Counted from the stretch's first letter, positions 17,503 to 26,443 are shown. The stretch: 64,000 nucleotides of DNA from JBHIKY01 sp042139015 (GCF_042139015.1 NZ_JBHIKY010000009.1:124001-188000), one strand, 5' to 3'. The notes: a model not told the origin generated them from the sequence alone. Translations and numbers: made by a program.

Positions 17503-18816
17503 ATGAAAAGTAGTAGTGTGGCAGCCCGGACCGTCAATAGAAATTGGCTAGTTTATTTCATTTTCTGCGCTGTCATTTTCCTGAGTGCATGCGGTGAGGA
17601 GGAAAATGAGGAAGCTGAAGGAATTACACTGGAGATGACTGCCTGGGGGGACACAGCAGAGCTGGAAGTGTATCAAAAAGCAGTAGACGCTTTTAATGAG
17701 GAACACCCGAATATTCACGTGAACCTGACGCCTACACCATCAGATACTTATCAGCAGCGGCTGATGACCCAGCTTCAGGGAGGAGAAGCACCGGATATTT
17801 TTTATGCCCAGCCGCAGATGATGAGTATATTAGTAGATACAAATACAATTGAACCTCTTGATGATTTTATGAATTCTGATGAATCCTATGCTCACCCGGA
17901 GGAATTTGCCGATGGGCTTTGGGGTGCCTCAAGGGTAAATGGGCAGATTTTCGGTGCTCCGGTAGATAACAATCCATTGCTTATTTATTATAACCGGGGA
18001 CTGCTCAACGAGTTAGGGATAAAAACACCGCAGGAATATTATGAGGAAGATGATTGGAATTGGGATTCATTCAGAGAGGTGTCGGAAGAACTGCAGGCCA
18101 ATGGGCACGGCGGCCTGGTACTGCAGGCAAACTGGGATCAGGTAGCGAGCTGGGTCTTTTCCAATGGAGGGGAACTTTATAATGACGAAGGAGAGCCGGT
18201 TATGGATAAAGACCCCAAAACGCAAGAAGCGATGGAATTTATAGAAGATATGATTAACGATGATTTAATAACATATGGCGGCGGCCTCACCAGCGGTCAG
18301 GGAGAGGATACCCTGTTTGTGTCCGAGGTGAATGGTATGATTTCAGGCGGACGCTGGTTTGTACCTAGTTTAAGCCAGGTAGAAGAACTGGACTATGATT
18401 TTATTCCGTACCCCACAAACACTGGAAACAAAATGGAGCCTGCCGGAATTGGGAGCGCATACATGGTGGCAAATAAAGATTCTGAACATAAAGAAGAAGC
18501 TTTAAAATTTTTGAGCTATTATGTGTCGGAATCCTCTCAGGATGTGCGTCTCAGTGGTACAGGTAATGCAGTTCCTTCCGTAAAAGGGATTGATGAGGTT
18601 GTTACAGAAGCGGATGAGCCGGACCATGTTGAATATTTAATCGATGCACGAGAAATAGGAGTGGTAAATAGCTCTCAAGCCTCCGTTCCAGGACTTGATA
18701 CAGAAATGATGGATTTTTATGAGCTGTTTATGACAGGTCAAATGAGCGCAGAGGAAATGCTCAATGAATCCGCAGAATCAGCCCGGCTTCTGCGTAATGA
18801 ATATGTGGAGGATTAA
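17503..18816 (+). CDS. ABC sugar-binding lipoprotein, alpha-galactoside module 2
   Basis: A 437-residue family 1 solute-binding lipoprotein. A basic N-terminus and hydrophobic stretch end in the lipobox LSAC near residue 30; an acidic linker follows. MTAWGDTAELEVYQKAVDAFNEEHP and GGEAPDIFYAQ are characteristic of sugar-binding family 1 proteins. It is unrelated in detail to the copy 1 protein apart from the fold. It is probably the alpha-galactoside receptor for the permeases at 18868 and 19730. A GGGGGAAG site precedes the ATG. Confidence 0.92.
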   Translation: MKSSSVAARTVNRNWLVYFIFCAVIFLSACGEEENEEAEGITLEMTAWGDTAELEVYQKAVDAFNEEHPNIHVNLTPTPSDTYQQRLMTQLQGGEAPDIFYAQPQMMSILVDTNTIEPLDDFMNSDESYAHPEEFADGLWGASRVNGQIFGAPVDNNPLLIYYNRGLLNELGIKTPQEYYEEDDWNWDSFREVSEELQANGHGGLVLQANWDQVASWVFSNGGELYNDEGEPVMDKDPKTQEAMEFIEDMINDDLITYGGGLTSGQGEDTLFVSEVNGMISGGRWFVPSLSQVEELDYDFIPYPTNTGNKMEPAGIGSAYMVANKDSEHKEEALKFLSYYVSESSQDVRLSGTGNAVPSVKGIDEVVTEADEPDHVEYLIDAREIGVVNSSQASVPGLDTEMMDFYELFMTGQMSAEEMLNESAESARLLRNEYVED

Positions 18817-18867
18817 TAAGACAAACGGATCTATCATTTCACTATGTAAAGCGAGGAGGATGTTACC

Positions 18868-19740
18868 GTGCATCACCGAAGCAGAAAATGGTGGGGATAC
18901 TTACTTATCGCCCCTCAGATGATTGGGTTAATTGCTTTCTCATTGCTTCCATTTATTTTTGTGTTCGGCTTAAGTTTCACTGAATGGAATGGGTTTGGGA
19001 CGCGGGAATTTGTTGGGTTTCAAAATTATATCGATCAGTTTACAAGCCCTATTTTTCGAACAGCACTTTTGAATACGTTAATATTTTCACTTATTTATAT
19101 ACCGGGGTCAGTGGTAGCAGGTTTGTTTGTTGCGTTAGCGCTTCATAAGATAAAAGGGAGAAATTTTTACCGCTTTTTCTATTTCGCGCCAGTTGTTACG
19201 AGCTCTGTAGCAGTTGGTGTTATCTGGATGTTTTTACTTGATTCAAATGTAGGTTTTGTAAATCAAATTTTAGCGGTCTTCGGCATAAATGGACCTGATT
19301 GGCTGACGGATTCGGCCTGGGTGCTTGTATCTATTGCAATACTTAGTATTTGGTGGCAGCTTGGGTTTAATATGATTATTTTTTTAGCCGGACTGCAGAG
19401 TATACCAGCTACCTTCTATGAAGCTGCAGAAATTGATGGGGCCTCTCCATTTAGAAAGTTTTATAACATAACATTACCGCTGCTGACACCGACCATATTT
19501 TTTGTCACAGTAATGGCAGTGATTAGCTCCTTCCAGGTTTTTGATCAAGCGTTCGTTATTACAGAAGGCGGTCCCGGAAAAGCGAGCTATACGGTAGTTT
19601 ATCATATTTATGAGCGTGCTTTTGAGTATTTTGAATTTGGCACAAGCTCGGCTGCGACGATGCTTCTGTTCATCATAATTCTGACGTTTACATTGATTCA
19701 ATTGCACTATTCAAGAAAGTGGGTGCACTATGAAAACTAG
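18868..19740 (+). CDS. ABC sugar permease, UgpA/MalF type
   Basis: The 290-residue protein starts with GTG at 18868, with GAGGAGG 8 bases upstream. Six hydrophobic segments surround the EAA loop YEAAEIDGASPFRKFYNITLPLL. It is the first channel subunit of the module 2 importer. Its 3' end overlaps the next permease by 11 bases, a typical coupled arrangement. Confidence 0.93.
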   Translation: MHHRSRKWWGYLLIAPQMIGLIAFSLLPFIFVFGLSFTEWNGFGTREFVGFQNYIDQFTSPIFRTALLNTLIFSLIYIPGSVVAGLFVALALHKIKGRNFYRFFYFAPVVTSSVAVGVIWMFLLDSNVGFVNQILAVFGINGPDWLTDSAWVLVSIAILSIWWQLGFNMIIFLAGLQSIPATFYEAAEIDGASPFRKFYNITLPLLTPTIFFVTVMAVISSFQVFDQAFVITEGGPGKASYTVVYHIYERAFEYFEFGTSSAATMLLFIIILTFTLIQLHYSRKWVHYEN

Positions 19741-20575
19741 TCAATTACGCAGAGAACTGCACTGGTCCCGATTATTGCTGCATTTGATTATTATTATAGG
19801 TGCCATTGTTATGGCTGCCCCCTTTATCTGGATGGTAACAAGCTCCTTTAAAACATTGGATCAAATGTTTGCGGTTCCTCCAGAATTTATTCCAAGGCCG
19901 ATCGTCTGGACAAATTTTATTGAATCGTTACAGGCCCTGCCTTTTGGACGTGCATACTTTAACAGCTTTTACATCACAACGATTATCGTTTTAGCACAAA
20001 TGATCACAGCCTCAATGGCTGCGTATGCTTTCGCAAAAATTAAATTTCCAGGAAACAACGTGTTATTTGTGTTCTTTTTAGCAACAATGATGATTCCGAT
20101 TCAAGTAACGATTATTCCGTTATATCTTATTATGAGCTCGCTGGGGCTGCTTGATAATCATTTATCGATCATACTGCCGAACGCACTTTTTAATGCATTA
20201 GGGGTGTTTCTCCTGAGGCAGTTTATGATGACTATCCCGGATTCAATGGAGGAAGCGGCAATTGTTGACGGAGCGAATCCACTGCAGATCTATTGGAAGA
20301 TAATGCTTCCGCTCGTTCGTCCTCCGCTTGCTGCGTTTGGTATTTTTGCGTTTGTCAGCATGTGGAACAATTTTTTGCAGCCGCTCGTTTTCCTATATTC
20401 AACCGAATTGGCAACTGTTCCATTAATGCTTCAGTTTTTCAGCTCTCAATATGCTACAAACTGGCCGCAGATGATGGCAGGGGCGACCATTTCTGTTTTG
20501 CCGGTGCTGATTGTTTACATCATAGCTCAGAAACAAATTATTGAAGGGATTGCATTGACAGGAACGAAAGGATAG
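19730..20575 (+). CDS. ABC sugar permease, UgpE/MalG type
   Basis: The 281-residue membrane protein has six hydrophobic segments, the EAA loop EEAAIVDGANPLQIYWKIMLPL and the family-typical C-terminus IIEGIALTGTKG. The ATG lies inside the 3' end of the preceding gene. It completes the channel of the importer; the ATPase must come from elsewhere. A strong hairpin terminator follows at once. Confidence 0.94.
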   Translation: MKTSQLRRELHWSRLLLHLIIIIGAIVMAAPFIWMVTSSFKTLDQMFAVPPEFIPRPIVWTNFIESLQALPFGRAYFNSFYITTIIVLAQMITASMAAYAFAKIKFPGNNVLFVFFLATMMIPIQVTIIPLYLIMSSLGLLDNHLSIILPNALFNALGVFLLRQFMMTIPDSMEEAAIVDGANPLQIYWKIMLPLVRPPLAAFGIFAFVSMWNNFLQPLVFLYSTELATVPLMLQFFSSQYATNWPQMMAGATISVLPVLIVYIIAQKQIIEGIALTGTKG

Positions 20576-20578
20576 AAA

Positions 20579-20620
20579 GAAAAGGTGACACGCCACCCGG
20601 CTGGCCACTGTCACCTTTTT
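20579..20620. terminator. Terminator between convergent importer and GH4 genes
   Basis: AAAGGTGACA (20581-20590) pairs perfectly with TGTCACCTTT (20609-20618), flanked by A and T runs, so it can terminate transcription from both strands. Confidence 0.9.
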
Positions 20621-20671
20621 CATATATAGAATCTATCATAAGTAGAGGGAGAGGCTATACAGACGACGATA

Positions 20672-21973
20672 TTATTTGAATGCAGGGAGCCAATCTCCGT
20701 GAGCCTCAATCAATTCGTCGCAGAGAGAGACTATGTCGTCAATAGAAAGCTCCGCTGACGTGTGAGGGTCCAGCATAGCAGCTTGATATATATGCTCCTT
20801 CTTTTGTGTGACGGCTGCCTCAATTGTTAAAAGCTGTGTATTAATATTCGTCCGGTTCAAGCCGGCCAGCTGCTCAGGCAGATCTCCGATATACGTTGGC
20901 CGGACCCCGTTTCTATCAACAAGACATGGAACTTCAACGCATGCTTTTTCAGGCAGGTTGCTGATGAGTCCGCCTGTATTTAAGACATTACCTCCGATCC
21001 GGTATGGCTGATCGGTTTCCATAGCTTCAATCATGTGAGAGGCATATTCACGGGAACGCTCGTGTGCCAGGTTTTGATTGTGGACAACTTCTTCGCGCAT
21101 TGACTTCCATTTTTCAATCTGCTCTACACAGCGGCGCGGGTATTCATCGAGAGGAATATTAAATCGCTCAATCAGCTCAGGATATTTACTTTTGATAAAA
21201 TAAGGATGATATTCTGCGTTATGCTCGGATGATTCCGTTACGTATGCGCCAAAGCGCTGCATTAATTCAAACCGAACCATATCTCCGTGCTTTTCTTTCT
21301 GTTTTTCCTGAGCACGCCGTTTTATTTCAGGGTAGAGATCTTCCCCGTCACGTGTAACTTCGAGGAGCCAGGCCATATGATTAATCCCGGCGATCTTTGA
21401 TTGTACGCCCTCGCTTGACATGTCAAGTGCTTTGAAGAGCTCTGGCACACAAGCCTGCACACTATGGCACAGCCCGACTGTTTTTACTCCGGTGTGGTGG
21501 AGCATCGCCCCGGTTATCGGAGCCATCGGATTTGTATAATTGAAAAGCCAGGCATCCGGGCACACCTCTTCAATATCTTCAGCGATATCAAACATGACCG
21601 GAATTGTACGAAGACTTCGAAAAAGTCCGCCCACACCAATCGTATCCGCTATCGTCTGGCGCAGTCCGTATTTTTTTGGTATTTCAAAGTCAGTGATGGT
21701 TGCTGGATCGTAACCTCCTACCTGAATAGCATTAATGATGTAGGACGCGCCGGCCAGTGCTTTTTTTCTGTCGGTATATGCTTTTACTGTAACGGTACTG
21801 CCGGTAGATTCCTTTAAATTTTTCAGCATATTTTCAGAGTCTTTCAGACGTTCGTGATCAATATCAAAGAGTGCGAATTCGAACTCCTGCAGGCGTGGGG
21901 TGAGCATGCAATCTCCAAGAATATTTTTCGCGAATACAGTGCTTCCTGCGCCGATAAATGTAATTCGTTTCAT
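20672..21973 (-). CDS. melA: Alpha-galactosidase, GH4 (NAD and metal dependent)
   Basis: A GH4 glycosidase of about 433 residues that uses NAD and a divalent metal in a redox-elimination mechanism. The Rossmann motif FIGAGSTVFAKNILGD is at the N-terminus. LFNYTNPMAPITGAM and the metal-binding Cys-His pair in GLCHSVQ (about residues 169-170) and His in GINHMAW fit the alpha-galactosidase (MelA/AglA) branch of GH4. Of two consecutive ATG codons, the second (21973) is better spaced from AGGAGG on the minus strand. The gene is divergent from the AraC regulator and convergent with the module 2 importer. It would hydrolyse the imported, unphosphorylated alpha-galactoside. Confidence 0.93.
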   Translation of the reverse strand: MKRITFIGAGSTVFAKNILGDCMLTPRLQEFEFALFDIDHERLKDSENMLKNLKESTGSTVTVKAYTDRKKALAGASYIINAIQVGGYDPATITDFEIPKKYGLRQTIADTIGVGGLFRSLRTIPVMFDIAEDIEEVCPDAWLFNYTNPMAPITGAMLHHTGVKTVGLCHSVQACVPELFKALDMSSEGVQSKIAGINHMAWLLEVTRDGEDLYPEIKRRAQEKQKEKHGDMVRFELMQRFGAYVTESSEHNAEYHPYFIKSKYPELIERFNIPLDEYPRRCVEQIEKWKSMREEVVHNQNLAHERSREYASHMIEAMETDQPYRIGGNVLNTGGLISNLPEKACVEVPCLVDRNGVRPTYIGDLPEQLAGLNRTNINTQLLTIEAAVTQKKEHIYQAAMLDPHTSAELSIDDIVSLCDELIEAHGDWLPAFK

Positions 21974-22007
21974 CATAAACCTCCTGGCAAATAGTAAATT
22001 GTTGCGG

Positions 22008-22035
22008 TATTATCTTAGTAAGTACTATTATCTTA
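22008..22035. promoter_or_regulatory. Direct repeats between GH4 and AraC genes
   Basis: TATTATCTTA occurs twice, at 22008-22017 and 22026-22035, 18 bases apart, in the divergent promoter region. Paired direct repeats are the usual form of AraC-family sites, so this may be the binding site of the adjacent regulator. Confidence 0.45.
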
Positions 22036-22089
22036 TGATAGAAATTGTCAGAATACAATGGTAATTAACTGCGATAGGAGGGTAAAATA

Positions 22090-22977
22090 TTGCTGATAGA
22101 AGAGCATAAATTTGGCTCCTATGGGCTGCGTTTTCAGAAAAAAGAGAGGCTGCGTGCTGCGAATATCTGGTCCATCGGCTGGGAGACCCAGACTTCAGAG
22201 AATTATTACTGGGATGGTATGAAGCGCCAGGGAAAAGATCATTTTATCTTTCAATATACACTCTCCGGGCGCGGAGCTATTGAAATAGAAGGAAGGACAT
22301 ATGACCTCCCGACGGGGAAAGGGTTTTTTGTTAAAATTCCAAGTGATCACCGCTATTATTTTCCAAAAGGCTCCGAGGAATGGACCTTTGTATATATAAC
22401 GCTGTACGGGGAAGAAGCTGCTGCCTGCTGGGAATCGGTATGGAAGGAAAAAGGAAGCGTTGTGACAGTGCCGGGAGATGCATCCATGATTCAAGTACTG
22501 CTGGCTACTTTTCAGCAGGTGGCGGATAAAGCGATTACAGATTCTTACCTTGCTTCTGCGCGTGCTTATACATTTTTGATGGAATGCTTTCGTTTTTTAA
22601 AAGAAAAGGATACACTTCAGGATAGGCTGCCGGATGCAGTTTCTAAAGCAGTAAATTACATTGAGCTTCACTACAATGAGGCAGTCGGAGTGGAAGAAAT
22701 TGCTGCTGCGGCAGGGCTGTCCAAATATTATTTTATCCAGCGTTTCCGGGAAAGTACCGGCACAACACCAACGCAGTATATGACGAAATTACGGATTGAA
22801 AAAGCAGTCGAGCTATTAAGAAGTACGAATTTTCCTATTCATGAGATTGCTGAAAAAGTCGGCTATTCCAATGCAAATTATTTTAACAAAGTGTTCCGGA
22901 AAATGGTTGGGACTTCAGCCGGTCAGCTGCGGGAAGGAAAGTATGAAATTCCAATTGATCATGTGATCCTACAATAA
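22090..22977 (+). CDS. AraC family transcriptional regulator
   Basis: The 295-residue protein begins with TTG at 22090, placed 7 bases after AGGAGGG. The N-terminal half is an AraC cupin-type sensor (FQYTLSGRGAIEIEGRTYDLPTGKGFFVKIPSDHRYYF). The last about 100 residues hold two helix-turn-helix motifs, with AVGVEEIAAAAGLSKYYFIQRFRE and the signature IHEIAEKVGYSNANYFNKVFRK. It is divergent from the GH4 alpha-galactosidase, which it probably activates in response to a sugar (inference). The larB gene starts 45 bases downstream on the same strand with no clear terminator between, so cotranscription is possible. Confidence 0.93.
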   Translation: MLIEEHKFGSYGLRFQKKERLRAANIWSIGWETQTSENYYWDGMKRQGKDHFIFQYTLSGRGAIEIEGRTYDLPTGKGFFVKIPSDHRYYFPKGSEEWTFVYITLYGEEAAACWESVWKEKGSVVTVPGDASMIQVLLATFQQVADKAITDSYLASARAYTFLMECFRFLKEKDTLQDRLPDAVSKAVNYIELHYNEAVGVEEIAAAAGLSKYYFIQRFRESTGTTPTQYMTKLRIEKAVELLRSTNFPIHEIAEKVGYSNANYFNKVFRKMVGTSAGQLREGKYEIPIDHVILQ

Positions 22978-23022
22978 AAGGGAGGCCGTTAATCAGCGGC
23001 GGACTGTTAAATGAGGTAGAGA

Positions 23023-23799
23023 GTGAGGAATAAAAAGCATATGAGAGAATCTTTACAAAGTATTTTGAAAGCGGTTGAAGAAGGGAAGATGACCAGCAGG
23101 GAAGCGCATGATGAGCTGAAAGGCTATGAAAATCTCGGGTATGCCAGAGTCGATTCGGCAAGGTCCAAACGAAAAGGGTTCCCTGAGGTGGTTTATGGCG
23201 GTGGTAAAACTGCAGAGCAGCTCGTGGAAATCACAGCCACTATTATGAAGGACGGTCGTTCCGTACTTGCCACAAGAATTTCAGAAGAAAAGGCTGCCAG
23301 AGTACAGGCCTTTCATAACGAGATCACGTATGATCCGGTCTCCAGACTCCTCTATTATCGACAAGGGGATGTGGTTTCGACCGGACGTCGAGTCGGGGTG
23401 TTGTGTGCCGGCACATCCGATCTTCGTGTAGCAGAAGAAGCTGCTGTAACCGCTGATGTGATGGGGAATGAAGTTCATCGAATCTATGATGTCGGAGTTG
23501 CCGGACTGCACCGTCTGCTTGATGCGCTCCCTGAGATAGATGCATGTGATGTGCTGATTGTCGTAGCGGGGATGGAGGGCGCACTTCCAAGTGTCGTCGG
23601 CGGACTGGCCCCTCAGCCGCTGATCGCCGTTCCAACAAGCGTCGGCTACGGAGCAAATATGGAGGGCCTGGCCACGCTACTTGGGATGCTGAATTCCTGC
23701 TCTTCTGGGATTACGGTAGTCAATATTGATAATGGCTTTGGTGCTGCATACAGCGCTACTCTTATGAACCGAATTGGATGGAGGGAGAACGGCAGATGA
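23023..23799 (+). CDS. larB: Nickel-pincer cofactor biosynthesis protein LarB
   Basis: LarB carboxylates nicotinic acid adenine dinucleotide and hydrolyses it, the first step of the nickel pincer nucleotide cofactor made for lactate racemase. The N-terminus holds AVEEGKMTSREAHDELKGYENLGYAR-type sequence and VVYGGGKTAEQ. The C-terminal PurE-like domain has VLCAGTSDLRVAEEA, VVAGMEGALPSVVGGLA and VPTSVGYGANMEGLATLLGMLNSC. The GTG at 23023 is preceded by GAGGT; an ATG at 23041 is an alternative. Its stop overlaps the larC1 start (ATGA). No lactate racemase gene larA or larE is visible here. Confidence 0.93.
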   Translation: MRNKKHMRESLQSILKAVEEGKMTSREAHDELKGYENLGYARVDSARSKRKGFPEVVYGGGKTAEQLVEITATIMKDGRSVLATRISEEKAARVQAFHNEITYDPVSRLLYYRQGDVVSTGRRVGVLCAGTSDLRVAEEAAVTADVMGNEVHRIYDVGVAGLHRLLDALPEIDACDVLIVVAGMEGALPSVVGGLAPQPLIAVPTSVGYGANMEGLATLLGMLNSCSSGITVVNIDNGFGAAYSATLMNRIGWRENGR

Positions 23800-24527
23800 G
23801 AATACTTTACCTCGATTGTTCTATTTCCGGGATCAGCGGTGATATGATGCTTGGAGCACTGCATGCTCTAGGGGCGGATATGGAAGAAATCGAAAAACAA
23901 TTAAAGCAGTTTCCGATGGAAGCATTTTCTTTAAATATTTCAGGAGTGGTTAAGAAAGGCATATACGCTTCGAAGGTAGATGTTGTACCAGAAGAAGAAC
24001 CTTACCATCACCGGCATTACTCATCAATTCGTAAGATGATAGTAGAATCAGCTCTTAGTGAAAAGGCCAAGGCTTTCAGTCTGCAGATTTTTGAACCGAT
24101 CGCCGCCGCGGAAGCGGCTATTCACCATACGACGGTGGATGAGGTTCATTTTCATGAAGTCGGCGCAGTTGATTCCATCGTGGACGTGGTCGGGGCAGGG
24201 ATCGCACTTGACCAGCTTGAAATAGAAGATGTACAAGCATCAGCTGTTGTGCTCGGTAATGGAAAAATAAAGATGGCACACGGCATGTATCCGATTCCTG
24301 CTCCTGCAACAATGGAGATGATGAAGGGAATCCCTGTTCAGGAAATTGATGTCCGCGGCGAGCTGACTACTCCTACAGGGGCCGGCTTAATAAAAGGGCT
24401 TGCCTCTCGTTACGGTACGATGCCCTCGATGGAGGTTATAGAGGTCGGTTACGGCGCAGGAACGAAGGATTTTCCTGATCACCCGAACGTTCTGAGGGCT
24501 GTACTTGGAGAGAAGCGGAAAGTGTAA
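23796..24527 (+). CDS. larC: LarC N-terminal half (LarC1)
   Basis: LarC inserts nickel into the pincer cofactor using CTP. This gene codes only for the N-terminal domain, 243 residues. It opens with MRILYLDCSISGISGDMMLGALHALG, contains VDEVHFHEVGAVDSIVDVVG and PIPAPATMEMMKG, and ends after GYGAGTKDFPDHPNVLRA. In single-chain LarC about 150 further residues follow. Here the frame closes with TAA, and the missing domain is found on the other strand at 24563-25030. The ATG overlaps the larB stop, with GAGGGAG upstream, so both are cotranslated. Confidence 0.92.
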   Translation: MRILYLDCSISGISGDMMLGALHALGADMEEIEKQLKQFPMEAFSLNISGVVKKGIYASKVDVVPEEEPYHHRHYSSIRKMIVESALSEKAKAFSLQIFEPIAAAEAAIHHTTVDEVHFHEVGAVDSIVDVVGAGIALDQLEIEDVQASAVVLGNGKIKMAHGMYPIPAPATMEMMKGIPVQEIDVRGELTTPTGAGLIKGLASRYGTMPSMEVIEVGYGAGTKDFPDHPNVLRAVLGEKRKV

Positions 24528-24562
24528 TAAAAATTATTTTTTTTCTGATGATTCCTGCCCGT

Positions 24563-25030
24563 TCAGTTCTGCAGAGCTGCCCAGATATACTGATAAATGT
24601 CCTTGAGCGGTATATCTGCTGCCTGGGCCGCTCTGGCACACTCCTCAAATTCCGGTGACTGTTCAACAAGCTTCCCCTGGTGAAACGCTTGTTTGACAGT
24701 AATGTCTCCCCATGGAGTGGATAGGGAGATAAAGGAGCGTTCAAGGCGGTGTACAGAAATTGGATAATAACGGAGTCCGAACGTTGTCGTTTCCACAAAC
24801 AGATGCTTTTTCACAACAGGGAGCACGTCTGCACTGCACAGCAGTGTAAGAAGCACGGCAGGGCGGTTTTTCTTCATGTAGATCGGAGTGTAATATACAT
24901 CGTTTGCGCCAACCGCAAATAGTCGGTCCATTAAATGTCCGATCATTTCCGGGGTCATATCATCTAAATTGATTTCTACTTTAAACATGTTGTCATCAAT
25001 ATGTTCATAACGGTGGTTAAATTCTGGCAT
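24563..25030 (-). CDS. larC: LarC C-terminal half (LarC2), opposite strand
   Basis: The 155-residue product matches the C-terminal domain of LarC: EINLDDMTPEMIGHLMDRLF, YYTPIYMKKNRPAVLLTLLC, VETTTFGLRYYPI and the closing PEFEECARAA block. It has its own GAGGAGGG site 7 bases before the ATG at 25030, so it is an independent gene and not a broken extension. It converges on larC1 with 35 bases between the stops. In Lactobacillus plantarum the two parts are in one message joined by ribosomal frameshifting; here they must be transcribed separately and would have to assemble after translation (inference). A possible TACAAT -10 box lies at 25055-25060 on the minus strand. Confidence 0.9.
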   Translation of the reverse strand: MPEFNHRYEHIDDNMFKVEINLDDMTPEMIGHLMDRLFAVGANDVYYTPIYMKKNRPAVLLTLLCSADVLPVVKKHLFVETTTFGLRYYPISVHRLERSFISLSTPWGDITVKQAFHQGKLVEQSPEFEECARAAQAADIPLKDIYQYIWAALQN

Positions 25031-25083
25031 GGCCTGGCCCTCCTCTCACCAACCATTGTAGCATTTTCTCGTATTGGAGCCAC

Positions 25084-25114
25084 TTTTTTTGGGGGCCAGG
25101 CCCCGCCAAAAATT
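25084..25114. repeat. GC-rich inverted repeat between larC2 and ROK regulator
   Basis: A T-run and GGGGGCC (25084-25097) face GGCCCC and GCC plus A-run (25099-25112), forming a strong palindrome in the divergent intergenic region. It could be a bidirectional transcription barrier or an operator. Confidence 0.5.
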
Positions 25115-25128
25115 ACACAATTCAGCTG

Positions 25129-25157
25129 TTGACATTTTCAGAAAATTCGTATATTAT
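25129..25157 (+). promoter_or_regulatory. Sigma-A promoter for the ROK regulator
   Basis: Consensus TTGACA (25129-25134), an exact 17-base spacer and TATTAT (25152-25157) lie 75 bases before the start of the regulator gene. Confidence 0.8.
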
Positions 25158-25231
25158 CAAATTAACTTATTCCAATCATTGAAAAAAGTAAGGTGCCGCA
25201 GCTGCATAATTATAGTTAGGAAGGAACGTTT

Positions 25232-26443
25232 ATGGCAGGAGAAATTACGCGAACAGGCAATTTAAAGCTTATTCAAGAATTAAATCGATCGATTATTCTA
25301 AATACAATTCGGAAGCACGAGCCTATTTCAAAAAGCGGGGTAGCAAAAAATCTTTCGATAAGCCCCACTACTGTATCAACGGCGGTGTCAGAACTAATCA
25401 AAGCTGGTTTTGTCAAAGAAGGAGGTTCGGGATATTCAAGCGGTGGCCGCAAGCCTATTATGCTTGAATTTAATCCAGACGGAAACTTCATTATAGCTGT
25501 ATCGATTACGAACACAGATCTCACAATTGGGCTCGTGAATATGGCTGCGGAGATTAAAGAAAAAAAACATTACAGCTTTGCCAATTTTTACAGTGTGAAC
25601 GTAATTGAACACTTGATTTCCTCATTGAAGGATTTTATAAGTGCTCATGTTGAACCCCTTGATTATCTAGGAATTACGATTATTGCACCGGGTATAGTTG
25701 ATTCTGTAAAAGGAACAATCTTATATAACTCTCAGTTAGAACTGCATGATGTTGATATAACTTCCACTGTCCAGGAGGTTTTTAACAAAGAAACCCTTTT
25801 AGAAAACGATGTTAATGCGTTGGCTTTGGCTGAGAAAGAATTCGGGAATTATACTTCATCTAATCTGGTCTTCGTGAAGCTGAGTGATGGCGTTGGTGCA
25901 GGTGCCATTCTAAATGACAAAATTTTCAGAGGGCACAATGGCGGAGCCGGAGAATTTGGGCACACTAGTGTTGATAAAAACGGGATGAAATGTGAATGTG
26001 GTAACAACGGCTGTTTAGAATCCTACGTCAGCTGGCCTACTATTTCCGGAAGGATTGGAATTGCACTTAAACGGGGCAGAAAAAGTCTTTTGAGGAAAAT
26101 AGGGGCAGTTGATAATATAACACCTGAGCTTTTTGTTCAAGGAATTGCGATGGAGGACGAGCTATGTCTCGAAATTGCAAACGATGTAGCTAGTTATCTT
26201 TCTACTGGACTTGCCAATATAGTGAGTCTATATAACCCGTCACTTATTATTTTAGGAGGTGACCTGATTTATAAAAATGACTATTTATTAAAGCTGATTG
26301 ATGAAAAAATTAGAAGAAAAGGCATGGAAGTTCTTACGAGAGATTTAAATATCCAGGCTTCCGCTTTAGGAGAGGATTACGAACTGATTGGTGCTGCCTC
26401 CGTTATTTTACAAAGAATTTTTCAGGTGAATGTTTTAAAATAA
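25232..26443 (+). CDS. ROK family transcriptional repressor (NagC/XylR type)
   Basis: The 403-residue protein has an N-terminal winged-helix domain (SGVAKNLSISPTTVSTAVSELIKAGFV, about residues 33-60) joined to a ROK sugar-kinase-like domain. The ROK signature and zinc motif CECGNNGCLESYVSW are present. It follows the NagC/XylR model, in which a sugar or sugar phosphate releases the repressor from DNA. Position before an ABC importer with nagA and nagB points to control of amino-sugar use. It has its own consensus promoter. No operator could be defined. Confidence 0.92.
   Translation: MAGEITRTGNLKLIQELNRSIILNTIRKHEPISKSGVAKNLSISPTTVSTAVSELIKAGFVKEGGSGYSSGGRKPIMLEFNPDGNFIIAVSITNTDLTIGLVNMAAEIKEKKHYSFANFYSVNVIEHLISSLKDFISAHVEPLDYLGITIIAPGIVDSVKGTILYNSQLELHDVDITSTVQEVFNKETLLENDVNALALAEKEFGNYTSSNLVFVKLSDGVGAGAILNDKIFRGHNGGAGEFGHTSVDKNGMKCECGNNGCLESYVSWPTISGRIGIALKRGRKSLLRKIGAVDNITPELFVQGIAMEDELCLEIANDVASYLSTGLANIVSLYNPSLIILGGDLIYKNDYLLKLIDEKIRRKGMEVLTRDLNIQASALGEDYELIGAASVILQRIFQVNVLK

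Noticed and set aside
23796..25030. Programmed ribosomal frameshift joining LarC1 and LarC2, as in Lactobacillus plantarum
   Set aside because: The two halves are on opposite strands, so no single message can encode both.
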